This document shows positions 1 to 10,142 of a stretch of 64,000 nt of DNA, in pieces. Each line of letters begins with the position of its first letter. Position 1 is the first letter of the stretch. Source of the DNA: Streptomyces tsukubensis (lineage in GTDB: Bacteria; Actinomycetota; Actinomycetes; Streptomycetales; Streptomycetaceae); assembly GCF_003932715.1 (NCBI RefSeq), contig NZ_CP020700.1, positions 992,001 through 1,056,000 on the forward strand. Direction: 5' to 3'. The translations under genes were made by a program, and so were the position numbers. The notes below the pieces were generated by a model that was given only the letters and a program-made list of their open reading frames with translations, had not been told where the DNA came from and did no database searches.

Positions 1-2
1 TG

Positions 3-1016
3 GCGTACGGTGCCCAGCTGGCCCTCGACGGCCGGATCACCGTCGGCGAGCTGGTCACGGTGTACAGCGCGGTGCTGCTGGCCCAGCACCCGATGCGGAA
101 CGTCGAAGAGATCGCCCTGGCCTACTCGTACTCGAAGCCGTCCGCCAAGCGGGCGGCCCGGGTGCTGGCGCTGGAGCGGACGGTCACCACGACCGGCCAC
201 GACCACGGGCGCCCGACCGGTGATCTGTACGACCCGGTGACGGGCCTGCTGGCGCCCGAGGGTCTGCTGACCGCCGTCGTCTGCGGCGACCCGGACGCCG
301 CCGGAAACCTGGCCGAACGGCTGGGCGGACACCCGGCAGGCGACGTCGTCCCGGCGCGGGACGGTGACGAGCCGGAGTCGGATACGGCGCCGGTCGCCCC
401 GGCGGCCCCCTCCGTGACGCTCGGAAAGGTCCCGCTGGACGAACTGCCGCTGGAGGAGGCACGGACCGCAGTCCTGGTCCAGGACAAGGAGCCGGTGCTG
501 CTCTCCGGCACGCTGCGGGAGCTGCTGGACGTGCCTTCGTCCGGCCGGGTCTCCGCCGCGGACGCGCTGGGCGCGGCCCAGTGCGGCGATGTCCTCGACG
601 CGCTGGCCCGGGCGGCGACGGGCACGGACGGCGCGGCCGACCCCATGGAGACCCCGATCACGGAACGCGGCAGGTCGCTCTCCGGCGGCCAGCGCCAGCG
701 GCTGGCACTGGCCCGCTCCCTGGTGACCGACCCGGAAGTGCTGGTGCTCGACGAGCCGACCTCGGCCGTGGACTCGCACACCGAGGCCCGGATCGCCGCG
801 GGCATCCAACAGCTCCGGGACACCCGCACGACCGTGGTCCTCGCCTCCTCGCCGCTGCTGCTCGACCTGGCGGACCGGGTGGTCCTGGTGGACGGCGACA
901 CGGTCGCCGCCGTCGGCACCCACCGCGAGTTGCTGCGGTCCGAGCCCCGCTACCGGGCCGTCGTCGCCCGTGAGCCCGAGCCCGGCGCCGGACGGACGGC
1001 CGGTGTCCCCGCCTGA
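3..1016 (+). CDS. ABC exporter half-transporter, 3' part only (degenerate nucleotide site)
   Basis: The reading frame is already open at base 3, so the membrane domain and true start lie upstream of the window. What remains is the end of the transmembrane domain and the nucleotide-binding domain. The ABC signature LSGGQ (678-692), Walker B LVLDEP and a Q-loop are intact. The Walker A position reads GDPDAAGNL (about 285-311) with no GK[ST], and the H-loop histidine is replaced by serine (about 846). This subunit cannot form a normal ATP site of its own but can donate a good signature to its partner, the next gene 53 bases downstream. Family membership is certain; the substrate is unknown. Confidence 0.9.
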   Translation, partial: AYGAQLALDGRITVGELVTVYSAVLLAQHPMRNVEEIALAYSYSKPSAKRAARVLALERTVTTTGHDHGRPTGDLYDPVTGLLAPEGLLTAVVCGDPDAAGNLAERLGGHPAGDVVPARDGDEPESDTAPVAPAAPSVTLGKVPLDELPLEEARTAVLVQDKEPVLLSGTLRELLDVPSSGRVSAADALGAAQCGDVLDALARAATGTDGAADPMETPITERGRSLSGGQRQRLALARSLVTDPEVLVLDEPTSAVDSHTEARIAAGIQQLRDTRTTVVLASSPLLLDLADRVVLVDGDTVAAVGTHRELLRSEPRYRAVVAREPEPGAGRTAGVPA

Positions 1017-1069
1017 CCAGCGGGCCCGGCAGTTGCCATGCACACCTTCAGCCTTCAGGAGGAATGACC

Positions 1070-2851
1070 ATGTTCCGGGTGATGCCGCCGGAGTACGATC
1101 CGGCGGCCCCCGAGTCGGCGACGACTCTGCCCGTCGCCGGCGCGGCCACCGTTCGGTCCTACGCGGGGGAACTGATACGCCGGCACCGCCGCGCCTTCAC
1201 CGCTCTGATCACGGTCCAGGCGCTCGCGGTGCTCGCCTCGATGGTGGGTCCGTATCTGCTGGGATCCGTGGTGAACCGGCTCGAAGAGGGCGCGCGCGAG
1301 CTGCCTCTGGGCCGCACGATCGCACTGTTCACGGTCGCGCTGCTGCTCCAGACGTTGTTCGTCCGGATGGTGGCGCTGCGCGGGGTGACGCTCGGCGAGG
1401 AGATGCTCGCCGATCTGCGCGAGGACTTCCTCGTACGGTCGGTGCGGCTGCCTCCGGGGGTGCTGGAGCGCGCGGGGACCGGTGATCTGCTCTCCCGGAT
1501 CACGACCGATATCGACCGGCTCGCCAATGCCATGCGGGAGGCCGTGCCGCAGCTCGCCATCGGGGTGGTGTGGGCGGGGCTGCTGATCGCCGGACTCGCG
1601 GTCACGGCACCGCCGCTGGCCCTGTCCGTCCTGGTCGCCGCTCCCCTGCTGATCGTCGCCTGCCGGTGGTACTTCCGCCGGGCGCCTTCGGCCTACCGCT
1701 CGGAGGCCGCCGGATACGCGGGCGTGGCCGCCGCTCTCGCCGAGACCGTCGACGCGGGCCGCACCGTCGAGTCCCACCGGCTGGGGCGCCGCCGGATCGA
1801 ACTCTCGGACCGGCGGGTCAAGGAGTGGGCCGCCTGGGAGCGGTACACGCTCTATCTGCGCTCCGTGCTCTTCCCCGTGGTCAACACGGCCCACACCGTG
1901 GTCCTCGTCTCCGTGCTGATGATGGGCGGCGTGTTTGTGCTCAAGGGCTGGCTGGACATCGGCCAGCTGACCACGGGCGCCCTGCTGGCACAGATGCTGG
2001 TGGAGCCCGTCGGCATCATTCTGCGCTGGTACGACGAACTGCAGGTGGCGCAGGTTTCGCTGGCCCGGCTGGTGGGCGTGCGGGAGATAGAGCCCGACGC
2101 GGGCGACGCCGAGCTGCGGCCCGAGGGGCGCGATATGCGCGCCGACGAGGTCCGCTTCGGCTACAGCGAAGGCGTCGACGTCCTGCACGATGTGTCGCTG
2201 TCGGTGCCGCCGGGGAGCCGGGTCGCGCTGGTCGGCCCTTCGGGGGCCGGGAAGTCGACCCTGGGCCGTCTGCTCGCCGGGATCTACGGCCCCCGGTCGG
2301 GACGGGTCGCCCTCGGTGACGCGGAGCTGTCCCGGATGTCCGCGGAGCGGGTGCGGGAGCATGTGGCGCTGGTCAATCAGGAGCACCATGTGTTCGTCGG
2401 CTCGCTCCGGGACAATCTGCGGCTGGCGCGGAACGAGGCGCCGGACGGGGAGCTGTGGGACGCGCTCGCCGTCGTCGACGCGGACGGCTGGGCACGGGCC
2501 CTGGCGGACGGTCTGGACACGGAGGTCGGTTCCGGCGGTCTGGCGTTGACGCCCGCCCAGGCGCAGCAGATCGCGCTGGCCCGGCTGGTCCTGGCCGATC
2601 CGCACACCCTGGTGCTCGACGAGGCGACCTCCCTGCTGGATCCGCGGGCCGCCCGGGAGCTGGAGCGTTCGCTGTCGCGGGTGCTGGAGGGCCGTACCGT
2701 GGTGGCGATCGCCCACCGGTTGCACACCGCGCACGACGCGGATGTGATCGCGGTGGTCGAGGCGGGCCGGATCACCGAGCTGGGCCACCACGACGAACTG
2801 GTCGCCGCGGGCGGGCCCTACTCGGCGCTCTGGCGATCCTGGCACGGCTGA
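1070..2851 (+). CDS. ABC exporter half-transporter, partner subunit
   Basis: This is a 593-residue type IV (exporter-type) ABC half-transporter with an N-terminal six-helix membrane domain and a C-terminal nucleotide-binding domain. Walker A GPSGAGKST (2234-2260), Walker B LVLDEAT and the H-loop AIAHR are intact. The signature motif is altered to LTPAQAQQ (2546-2569). Together with the preceding gene it should form a heterodimer with one working composite ATP site. An in-frame ATG sits at 1064, but AGGAGG (1057-1062) lies only one base from it and seven bases from the ATG at 1070, so 1070 is preferred. The substrate cannot be read from the sequence; exporters of this class move lipids, drugs or peptides. 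Confidence 0.93.
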   Translation: MFRVMPPEYDPAAPESATTLPVAGAATVRSYAGELIRRHRRAFTALITVQALAVLASMVGPYLLGSVVNRLEEGARELPLGRTIALFTVALLLQTLFVRMVALRGVTLGEEMLADLREDFLVRSVRLPPGVLERAGTGDLLSRITTDIDRLANAMREAVPQLAIGVVWAGLLIAGLAVTAPPLALSVLVAAPLLIVACRWYFRRAPSAYRSEAAGYAGVAAALAETVDAGRTVESHRLGRRRIELSDRRVKEWAAWERYTLYLRSVLFPVVNTAHTVVLVSVLMMGGVFVLKGWLDIGQLTTGALLAQMLVEPVGIILRWYDELQVAQVSLARLVGVREIEPDAGDAELRPEGRDMRADEVRFGYSEGVDVLHDVSLSVPPGSRVALVGPSGAGKSTLGRLLAGIYGPRSGRVALGDAELSRMSAERVREHVALVNQEHHVFVGSLRDNLRLARNEAPDGELWDALAVVDADGWARALADGLDTEVGSGGLALTPAQAQQIALARLVLADPHTLVLDEATSLLDPRAARELERSLSRVLEGRTVVAIAHRLHTAHDADVIAVVEAGRITELGHHDELVAAGGPYSALWRSWHG

Positions 2852-3217
2852 CGGAACCACTCCCGGGCCGGGTGGGGCGGTGGGGCGGCACGCCGAAAGC
2901 GGGCGCGGCCCAGATACCGTCCGCCCCGGCCCGGCGGGCCCGCGGATACGGTCGTGGCGGTGTGATCGAAGCGGGCCGGTCGCCCGTCCCGCCCACCGGC
3001 GGGCTTGCGGGCGACCGCCGTCCGCCCACCGGCCCGGCGGCCGGTTCCTCCGGGGGCGCGGCTCGGGCCGTCCGGCCCATCGGAAGGCGTACCCGATGAG
3101 CACACCCCCCCGGCCCGGGTCCCGGTCCGGCCGTCCGATACCCACCACATCGCCGTCCGCGGCGCCCGGACCCGGCCGGGCGGCCTTCGCGGTACCACCG
3201 ACGGGCCGGATCCGGCG
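2852..3217. other. Intergenic gap without a recognisable gene
   Basis: This 366-base GC-rich spacer separates the ABC pair from the convergent small membrane-protein gene. Open frames cross it on several strands but have no ribosome site and no family resemblance. I see no convincing terminator stem. Confidence 0.5.
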
Positions 3218-3472
3218 TCAGGCGCCGACCAGTTCCGCCTTGTTCATCGCCGATATGACCCGGTCCGGCGCGCCCGCGTCGCCGCCGCCGCCCACGAGCT
3301 GGGCGGCCGCGCCGATGAGGAAACCGCCGATGAGCACCGGGACCACCTCGGCGGACGCCGCGCGCGGCGAGTCGGGAATGATCATCTTGGCGAGCTGTCC
3401 CGCGCCGCCGATCAGCAGCGCCGCGGAGGCGGTGAAGGCGAGCAGGACTGTGGTCGGACGGCGACGGCGCAT
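3218..3472 (-). CDS. Small predicted membrane protein, function unknown
   Basis: An 84-residue protein starting MRRRRPTT. A basic N-terminus is followed by a hydrophobic segment (about residues 8-24) and a second one (about 43-60) rich in Gly, Ala and Ile, ending in a soluble tail. The topology suggests two membrane helices with a short loop. The start at 3472 is the first ATG with a weak purine-rich stretch (GGGAGCG) upstream. I recognise no domain. The reading frame stays open far upstream, as often happens at this GC, so the assignment rests on the hydrophobic pattern and start context. Confidence 0.6.
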   Translation of the reverse strand: MRRRRPTTVLLAFTASAALLIGGAGQLAKMIIPDSPRAASAEVVPVLIGGFLIGAAAQLVGGGGDAGAPDRVISAMNKAELVGA

Positions 3473-3768
3473 AAGCGCTCCCGGGTGCGCGGGCCGCGGC
3501 GGCACAGGGGCCGGAGCGGCCGGAACGGCTGGGCCGCCGGATCGGCGACTGATCGGACCGTAGGCCCGGACGGTCCCGCTCCGCCACCCCCTGTGGACAA
3601 CCCGTACCGAACGGGTGACGGAATTTTCCACCGGGAAAGCGGGCCCGTATCCCCCGAGGCCCTCGCCGGATCGGACACGGCACCGGAAGGGCTCCCGGGC
3701 CGTGCTCCCGAACCCGTGCCCCCGCCCCCGGTACCGGCCGCGGGACCCGGGCGACGTGCCCGCCCCCG

Positions 3769-4560
3769 TCAGAACACGTTCAGCGCCGACGCCCCGCCCA
3801 CTCCCCCGAGCAGCATGAACACCGGCATCAGCACCTTCAGTTCCACCCAGCTCCCGGCCCGGAAGCGCAGGGCCTTCGGCGGGCCGATGGGGTACCAGCG
3901 CCGGTTGCCGATGGGGATCGGCCAGAGGATCGGGCAGCCCGACACGGTCAGGGAGTCGCCGATGTCGTGGACGAGGGCGCCCAGCACGATCGGCAGCCCC
4001 AGCCAGAGGTACTCCTGGCCGGGCGCGCTGAACAACCAGTCGGAGCCGTTGCCCGGCTGGTCGAGGACCCCGGCCAGAATCCAGGCGCCGGCGGCGCCCA
4101 GCAGCCAGACGAGGACGTCGCTGGAGACGCGCGCGGCCCGCCACAGCAGGCCCTCGACCGCCAGCACCAGATGGACGAAGAGGATCGCCAGGACTGCCCA
4201 GCGTCCGCCGGTCACGGCCAGCGCGGACGCGCCGCCGCCGATCATCACGGCCCACACCCAGGTGTGGGTCAGGGTGCGGTGCCCCCCGGTGCGGCGCTTG
4301 TCGCCGGGTTTCCGGGTCGCTTTGTAGACGGCGAAGGAGAGTTTGTCGACGATTTCGCAGAGCGCCTTGGAGACGGGGCCGAAGGCCCGGGAGATCGTCG
4401 CCGCCTTGTGGTCGAGATCGGGGGCGAGTGCGGCGCCCGCGCAGATCAGCGCCCCGACGACGAGCACCGGCCAGGGCATGGCGTGTCCGGCTGCCGCGGT
4501 CGCCGCGCCCACCCCCAGCCAGGCCGCCGCTCCGGACAGTGAGTGTGCCGGTCCCATCAT
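3769..4560 (-). CDS. YdjM-family membrane-bound metal-dependent hydrolase
   Basis: A 263-residue protein of the YdjM (LexA-regulated, membrane-bound, metal-dependent hydrolase) family. Characteristic metal-ligand motifs are visible: an N-terminal GPAHSLSG histidine, the APDLDH motif near residue 47, the RTLTH motif near residue 95, and a distal HDIGDSLT motif. Several hydrophobic stretches predict four to five membrane helices. Two consecutive ATG codons open the frame at 4560; the ribosome site is poor. The family's substrate is not established. It is divergent from the helicase gene that begins 268 bases away. Confidence 0.8.
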   Translation of the reverse strand: MMGPAHSLSGAAAWLGVGAATAAAGHAMPWPVLVVGALICAGAALAPDLDHKAATISRAFGPVSKALCEIVDKLSFAVYKATRKPGDKRRTGGHRTLTHTWVWAVMIGGGASALAVTGGRWAVLAILFVHLVLAVEGLLWRAARVSSDVLVWLLGAAGAWILAGVLDQPGNGSDWLFSAPGQEYLWLGLPIVLGALVHDIGDSLTVSGCPILWPIPIGNRRWYPIGPPKALRFRAGSWVELKVLMPVFMLLGGVGGASALNVF

Positions 4561-4828
4561 GGTGTCCCCGCCCCCGGCCGTCCCCGGTCCCGGCCGTCGC
4601 CGCCCGGTCCCGCGGATCGCCGTCGTTGTGTCGTCGTCTGCGCGCCGGCCCGGCGGAACCGGTCCCTCCCCGTTCGGTCCGGTCGCGCCGGCCCCGTACC
4701 ACCGGGCCGCTCCGCGCCCGGGCACACCCCGGCCGACAGGGCAGCGTACCGTCCGTGATCTTGGGTCCGCCGCCCGGATCCCCGGTCCGGGGTGAACCGA
4801 TCGGGGTGCGCCAGGCAAGATGGGGGGC

Positions 4829-7342
4829 GTGACCCTCATTGATCAGCTGCCGCCGGATGCCGACCCCGATGCCCTCTTCGAGGCTTTTTCCTCCTGGGCG
4901 GAGGGCCGGGGCCTCTCGCTGTACCCGGCGCAGGAGGAGGCACTGATCGAAGTGGTGTCGGGGGCGAACGTGATCCTCTCCACGCCCACCGGCTCGGGGA
5001 AGTCCATGGTGGCAGCGGGGGCGCACTTCGCGGCGCTGGCCCGGGACGAGGTCACCTTCTACACCGCGCCCATCAAGGCGCTGGTGTCGGAGAAGTTCTT
5101 CGATCTCTGCAAGCTCTTCGGCACCGAGAACGTCGGCATGCTGACCGGTGACGCGTCCGTCAACGCAGACGCGCCGGTGATCTGCTGCACCGCCGAGGTA
5201 CTGGCCTCCATCGCGCTGCGCGACGGCAGGAACGCCGATATCGGCCAGGTCGTGATGGACGAGTTCCACTTCTATGCGGAGCCGGACCGCGGCTGGGCCT
5301 GGCAGATCCCGCTGCTGGAGCTGCCGCAGGCGCAGTTCGTGCTGATGTCTGCGACCCTCGGGGACGTCTCGCGCTTCGAGCAGGACCTGACGCGCCGCAC
5401 CGGCCGCCCCACCGCGGTGGTCCGCTCGGCGACCCGCCCGGTCCCGCTCTCGTACGAGTACCGGCGCACCCCGATCACGGAGACGCTGACCGAACTGCTC
5501 CAGACCCGGCAGGCGCCGGTGTACATCGTGCACTTCACCCAGGCGGCGGCGGTGGAGCGGGCGCAGTCCCTGATGAGCATCAACATGTGCTCGCGCGAGG
5601 AGAAGGAACAGATCGCGGAGCTGATCGGGAGCTTCCGCTTCACCACGAAGTTCGGCCGCAATCTCTCGCGGTACGTCCGCCACGGCATCGGGGTCCACCA
5701 CGCGGGCATGCTGCCCAAGTACCGCAGGCTGGTGGAGAAGCTGGCGCAGGCGGGCCTGCTGAAGGTGATCTGCGGTACGGACACCCTCGGCGTCGGGGTG
5801 AACGTACCGATCCGTACGGTGCTGTTCACTGCGCTCACCAAGTACGACGGCAGCCGCGTCCGCACCCTGCGGGCCCGCGAGTTCCACCAGATCGCGGGCC
5901 GCGCCGGGCGGGCCGGTTTCGATACGGCGGGTCTGGTCGTCGCCCAGGCTCCCGAGCACGTCATCGAGAACGAGAAGGCGCTGGCCAAGGCGGGCGACGA
6001 TCCGAAGAAGCGCCGCAAGGTCGTCCGCAAGAAGGCTCCGGAGGGCTTCGTCGCCTGGTCGGACTCGACCTTCGAGAAGCTCATCGAATCCGATCCGGAG
6101 CCGCTGACCTCACGGTTCAATGTGACCCACACGATGCTGCTGTCGGTGATCGCCCGCCCGGGCAACGCCTTCGACGCGATGCGTCACCTGCTGGAGGACA
6201 ACCACGAGCCGCGCCGCAACCAGCTGCGGCATATCCGGCGGGCCATCGCGATCTACCGTTCGCTGCTGGACGGCGGGGTCGTCGAGCGGCTGCCCGAGCC
6301 CGACGCCCAGGGCCGGATCGTCCGGCTGACCGTCGACCTCCAGCACGACTTCGCGCTGAACCAGCCGCTGTCGACCTTCGCGCTCGCCTCCTTCGAGCTG
6401 CTGGACCCGGAGTCGCCGTCGTACGCGCTGGACATGGTCTCCGTGGTGGAGTCGACACTGGACGACCCCCGGCAGATCCTCGCCGCCCAGCAGAACAAGG
6501 CGCGCGGCGAGGCGGTGGCCGCGATGAAGGCGGACGGCGTCGAGTACGAGGAGCGGATGGAGCGGCTCCAGGAGGTGACGTACCCGAAACCGCTGGAGGA
6601 GCTGCTGTGGCACGCGTACGACGTCTACCGCAAGAGCCACCCCTGGGTCGGTGACCATCCGGTCTCGCCGAAGTCCGTGATCCGGGACATGTACGAGCGG
6701 GCGCTGTCGTTCACCGAGTTCACCTCGTTCTACGAGCTGGCGCGGACCGAGGGCATCGTGCTGCGCTATCTGGCGGGCGCGTACAAGGCGCTGGAGCACA
6801 CGATCCCGGACGATCTGAAGTCCGAGGACCTCCAGGACCTGATCGCCTGGCTGGGCGAGATGGTGCGCCAGGTGGACTCGTCGCTGCTGGACGAGTGGGA
6901 GCAGCTCGCCAATCCCGAGGTGGAGTCCGCCGAAGAGGCCCAGGAGAGGGCGGACCAGGTCAGGCCGGTCACGGCCAATGCCCGCGCCTTCCGGGTCCTC
7001 GTCCGGAACGCAATGTTCCGGCGGGTGGAGCTGGCGGCCCTGGACAAGGTGGGCGTGCTGGGCGAGCTGGACGAGGAGTCGGGCTGGACCGCGGACGCCT
7101 GGGGCGAGGCGATGGACGCGTACTGGGACGAGTACGACGATCTGGGCACCGGTCCGGACGCGCGCGGCCCCAAGCTGCTGCTCATCGAGGAGGACGAGCC
7201 GCACGGTCTGTGGCGGGTCCGGCAGATCTTCGCCGATCCGAACGGCGACCACGACTGGGGGATCAGCGCCGAGGTCGATCTCGCGGCCTCCGACGAAGAG
7301 GGCCGGGCGGTCGTCCGGGTCACGGCCGTGGGGCAGCTGTGA
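4829..7342 (+). CDS. DEAD/DEAH-box RNA helicase with C-terminal DUF3516
   Basis: A Ski2/Mtr4-like superfamily 2 helicase of about 837 residues. Motif I TPTGSGKS, motif II DEFH, motif III SAT and motif VI (QIAGRAGRAG) are all present, followed by the long helical C-terminal region typical of DUF3516 proteins in actinomycetes. It probably unwinds structured RNA for processing or decay. The GTG at 4829 (protein begins MTLIDQL) matches homologues as I remember them; an in-frame ATG at 4820 is the alternative, and neither has an ideal ribosome site. It is followed after 52 bases by the thioesterase gene. Confidence 0.92.
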   Translation: MTLIDQLPPDADPDALFEAFSSWAEGRGLSLYPAQEEALIEVVSGANVILSTPTGSGKSMVAAGAHFAALARDEVTFYTAPIKALVSEKFFDLCKLFGTENVGMLTGDASVNADAPVICCTAEVLASIALRDGRNADIGQVVMDEFHFYAEPDRGWAWQIPLLELPQAQFVLMSATLGDVSRFEQDLTRRTGRPTAVVRSATRPVPLSYEYRRTPITETLTELLQTRQAPVYIVHFTQAAAVERAQSLMSINMCSREEKEQIAELIGSFRFTTKFGRNLSRYVRHGIGVHHAGMLPKYRRLVEKLAQAGLLKVICGTDTLGVGVNVPIRTVLFTALTKYDGSRVRTLRAREFHQIAGRAGRAGFDTAGLVVAQAPEHVIENEKALAKAGDDPKKRRKVVRKKAPEGFVAWSDSTFEKLIESDPEPLTSRFNVTHTMLLSVIARPGNAFDAMRHLLEDNHEPRRNQLRHIRRAIAIYRSLLDGGVVERLPEPDAQGRIVRLTVDLQHDFALNQPLSTFALASFELLDPESPSYALDMVSVVESTLDDPRQILAAQQNKARGEAVAAMKADGVEYEERMERLQEVTYPKPLEELLWHAYDVYRKSHPWVGDHPVSPKSVIRDMYERALSFTEFTSFYELARTEGIVLRYLAGAYKALEHTIPDDLKSEDLQDLIAWLGEMVRQVDSSLLDEWEQLANPEVESAEEAQERADQVRPVTANARAFRVLVRNAMFRRVELAALDKVGVLGELDEESGWTADAWGEAMDAYWDEYDDLGTGPDARGPKLLLIEEDEPHGLWRVRQIFADPNGDHDWGISAEVDLAASDEEGRAVVRVTAVGQL

Positions 7343-7394
7343 CCCCGGCCCCCGGCGGGGTCCACGCACCGGTGAAACGAATGAAGGAAGTGCG

Positions 7395-8279
7395 ATGACG
7401 AATCCGGTGGAGCGTCTGGTCGATCTGCTCGACCTGGAACGCATCGAGGTGAACATCTTCCGCGGGCTCAGCCCCGACGAGTCCCTGCAGCGGGTCTTCG
7501 GCGGCCAGGTCGCGGGACAGGCCCTGGTGGCGGCGGGCCGCACCACGGACGGCGAGCGTCCGGTGCACTCGCTGCACGCCTACTTCCTCCGTCCGGGCCG
7601 GCCCGGGGTCCCGATCGTCTACCAGGTCGAGCGGGTGAGGGACGGCCGCTCCTTCACCACGCGCCGGGTCACGGCGGTGCAGGAGGGCCGGACGATCTTC
7701 AATCTGACGGCCTCCTTCCACCTTCCCGAGTCCGGGAGCATCGAGCACCAGCTGCCGCCGCGGGCCGATTTCCCGGATCCCGAGACGCTGCCGAAGGTGG
7801 CGGACGAGATCCGGGAGCATCTGGGTGCGCTGCCGGAGCCGCTGGAGCGGATGGCCCGCCGCCAGCCCTTCGACATCCGGTACACGGAGAAGCTGCGGTG
7901 GACGCCGGAAGAGGTGAAGGAGAAGGAGTCCGATCCGCGCAGCGCGGTGTGGATGCGGGCGATGGGGCCGCTGGGCGACGATCCGCTGGTCCACACCTGT
8001 GCCCTGACGTACGCCAGTGATATGACCCTGCTGGACGCGGTACGGATCCCGGTCGAACCGCTCTGGGGGCGGCGGGGGTACGACATGGCGTCCCTGGACC
8101 ACGCGATGTGGTTCCACCGGCCGTTCCGGGCGGACGAGTGGTTCCTGTACGACCAGGAGTCTCCGATCTCCACGGGCGGCCGGGGCCTGGCCCGGGGCCG
8201 GATCTACAACCGTGCGGGCGAACTGCTGGTGTCCGTGGTGCAGGAGGGGCTGTTCCGCCCGCTGAACCCCGCCGCCTGA
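7395..8279 (+). CDS. tesB: Acyl-CoA thioesterase II (double hot-dog)
   Basis: A 294-residue TesB-type enzyme that hydrolyses acyl-CoA to free acid and CoA. Two hot-dog repeats are visible: an N-terminal half with FRGLSPDESLQRVFGGQVAGQAL and a C-terminal half with SLDHAMWFHRPFRADEWFLYDQESP. The second half contains the conserved Asp-His-Met signature. Length and both signatures match the family. The start ATG at 7395 is preceded by GAAGGAAG about five bases upstream. It lies between a helicase and a peroxidase gene on the same strand and may be co-transcribed with them. Confidence 0.93.
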   Translation: MTNPVERLVDLLDLERIEVNIFRGLSPDESLQRVFGGQVAGQALVAAGRTTDGERPVHSLHAYFLRPGRPGVPIVYQVERVRDGRSFTTRRVTAVQEGRTIFNLTASFHLPESGSIEHQLPPRADFPDPETLPKVADEIREHLGALPEPLERMARRQPFDIRYTEKLRWTPEEVKEKESDPRSAVWMRAMGPLGDDPLVHTCALTYASDMTLLDAVRIPVEPLWGRRGYDMASLDHAMWFHRPFRADEWFLYDQESPISTGGRGLARGRIYNRAGELLVSVVQEGLFRPLNPAA

Positions 8280-8345
8280 GGGACCCGGTCCGGTTCCCCG
8301 GCCCCCCTGTGCGCCCCTGTGTTTGCCGAGACGAGGAGTTGTGAG

Positions 8346-8837
8346 ATGACAACGCTGTACGACATTCCCCTGCGGACCCTGAACGGCGAACCGACGTCCC
8401 TGGAGGCCCACCGGGGTTCGGTGGTGCTGGTGGTGAACGTCGCGTCGAAATGCGGCCTGACGCCCCAGTACGCCGGTCTGGAGCAGCTCCAGAAGGAGTA
8501 CGCCGAGCGCGGTTTCACCGTTGTCGGTGTGCCGTGCAACCAGTTCGGCGGGCAGGAGCCGGGCAGCGCCGAGGAGATCGGCGTGTTCTGTTCGTCGACG
8601 TACGGGGTGACCTTCCCGATGCTGGAGAAGGCCGACGTCAACGGTGCCGGGCGGCATCCGCTGTACACGGAGCTGACCCGGACGGCCGATGCGGAGGGCG
8701 CGGCCGGTGATGTGCAGTGGAACTTCGAGAAGTTCCTGATCGGCCCGGACGGTACGGTCGCCGGCCGGTTCCGGCCCCGGACGGAGCCGGACGCGCCCGA
8801 GCTGGTCGCGGCGATCGGACGGCTGCTGCCCGTCTGA
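8346..8837 (+). CDS. Glutathione peroxidase-family thiol peroxidase
   Basis: A 163-residue GPx-fold peroxidase. The peroxidatic residue is cysteine (C36 in NVASKCGLT), not selenocysteine. The supporting Gln (NQFGGQEPG) and Trp-Asn (WNFEKFL) of the catalytic tetrad are present. Streptomycetes make mycothiol rather than glutathione, so thioredoxin is the likely reductant (inference from biology, not visible here). GAGGAG lies about eight bases before the ATG. It is convergent with the acyl-CoA dehydrogenase gene 40 bases away. Confidence 0.93.
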   Translation: MTTLYDIPLRTLNGEPTSLEAHRGSVVLVVNVASKCGLTPQYAGLEQLQKEYAERGFTVVGVPCNQFGGQEPGSAEEIGVFCSSTYGVTFPMLEKADVNGAGRHPLYTELTRTADAEGAAGDVQWNFEKFLIGPDGTVAGRFRPRTEPDAPELVAAIGRLLPV

Positions 8838-8877
8838 CGCACCGCCGCGCCCCGGAGCCCGGCTCCGGGGCGCCCGG

Positions 8878-10110
8878 TCAGCGGATGGGGACACCGGAGA
8901 GGGCCCGGGCGATCACCAGCCGCTGGATTTCGCTGGTCCCCTCGAAGATCGTGTAGATGGCGGCGTCCCGGTGCATGCGCTCCACCGGGTAGTCGCGGGT
9001 GAAGCCGTTGCCGCCGAGTATCTGCACGGCCCGCGCGGTGACGTCCTTGGCGACCTCGCCCGCGTACAGCTTGGACATCGACCCTTCGGCGGCGTCGAAG
9101 GGCTTGCCCGCGGCCGCCATCCAGGAGGCCCGCCACACCAGCAGCCGGGCCGCGTCGATACGGGTGCGCATATCGGCGAGCTGGAATGCGATGCCCTGGT
9201 TGTCGATGACGGGCCGGCCGAACTGGGTGCGGGTACGGGCGTAGTCGAGGGCGATCTCGTACGCGGCGCGGGCGGTGCCGACCGCCATCGCCCCCACCGC
9301 GGGACGGGAGGCCTCGAAGGTCGCCATGGCCGCGTTTCCTCCCCGTGCGCCCGCGGGGCCGCCGCGGGCCCGCTCCCGGGCGCGGGCGAGGCGCTCGTCG
9401 AGTTTCTCCTTGCCGCCGAGGAGGCAGTCGCCGGGAACGCGGACGCCGTCCAGGACCACCTCGGCGGTGTGCGAGGCGCGGATGCCGTGCTTCCTGAACT
9501 TCTGGCCCTGGCTCAGTCCGGGGGTCCCCGGCGGGACGACGAACGAGGCGTGTCCCCGGCTGCCGAGCTCAGGATCGACGACGGCCACCACCACATGCAC
9601 ATGGGCGATACCGCCGTTGGTGGCCCAGGTCTTGGTGCCGTCGAGCACCCACTCGTCCTTGGCCTCGTCGTACACCGCGCGGGTGCGCAGGGCTCCGACA
9701 TCGGATCCGGCGTCGGGCTCGGAGGAGCAGAAGGCCGCGACCCTGACCTGGTCCGCGTCCCCGTACATCTGGGGGATCCAGGTGCCGATCTGCTCCTCGG
9801 TGCCGTTGGTGAGGACACCGACCGCGGCGAGCCCGGTGCCGACGATGGAGAGCGCGATCCCGGCGTCGCCCCAGAACAGCTCCTCCATGGCGAGCGGGAT
9901 GCCGAGGCCGGTGGGATCGAAGTACTGCCGAGCGTAGAAGTCGAGAGAGTAGACGCCGATCCTGGCGGCCTCCTGGATGACCGGCCAGGGGGTCTCCTCG
10001 CGCTCGTCCCACTCGGCGGCGGCCGGGCGCATCACGTCCGACGCGAAGCCGTGCAGCCAGTCCCGCACCTGCTTCTGCTCGTCGTTCAGCTCCAACGTGA
10101 AGTTCGCCAT
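8878..10110 (-). CDS. Acyl-CoA dehydrogenase
   Basis: A 410-residue FAD-dependent acyl-CoA dehydrogenase for the first oxidation step of fatty or branched acyl-CoA breakdown. Family signatures are [12 protein letters not shown] (FAD/substrate region), the RTQFG motif, [21 protein letters not shown], and the catalytic glutamate E390 in [10 protein letters not shown] Gly/Ala/Arg-rich insertion ([16 protein letters not shown]) sits in the central region and looks like a species-specific loop. GGAGGGG precedes the ATG at 10110. It is divergent from a TetR gene, with a promoter and palindromic operator in the shared region, so repression by that TetR protein is likely. Confidence 0.95.
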   Translation of the reverse strand: MANFTLELNDEQKQVRDWLHGFASDVMRPAAAEWDEREETPWPVIQEAARIGVYSLDFYARQYFDPTGLGIPLAMEELFWGDAGIALSIVGTGLAAVGVLTNGTEEQIGTWIPQMYGDADQVRVAAFCSSEPDAGSDVGALRTRAVYDEAKDEWVLDGTKTWATNGGIAHVHVVVAVVDPELGSRGHASFVVPPGTPGLSQGQKFRKHGIRASHTAEVVLDGVRVPGDCLLGGKEKLDERLARARERARGGPAGARGGNAAMATFEASRPAVGAMAVGTARAAYEIALDYARTRTQFGRPVIDNQGIAFQLADMRTRIDAARLLVWRASWMAAAGKPFDAAEGSMSKLYAGEVAKDVTARAVQILGGNGFTRDYPVERMHRDAAIYTIFEGTSEIQRLVIARALSGVPIR

Positions 10111-10142
10111 GTCCCCTCCGGCGCCGCGATCAACAACCACGA

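Noticed and set aside
1055..3148. Very long open frames antisense to real genes here and at many other places (for example 19.7-21.8 kb, 30.6-32.8 kb, 54-60 kb)
   Set aside because: At this GC content stops are rare in several frames. These frames have Arg/Pro/Gly/Ala-rich compositions, no ribosome sites and no domains, and lie opposite recognised genes.
8346..8837. Selenoprotein possibility for the glutathione peroxidase homologue
   Set aside because: The active-site codon encodes cysteine and there is no in-frame TGA.
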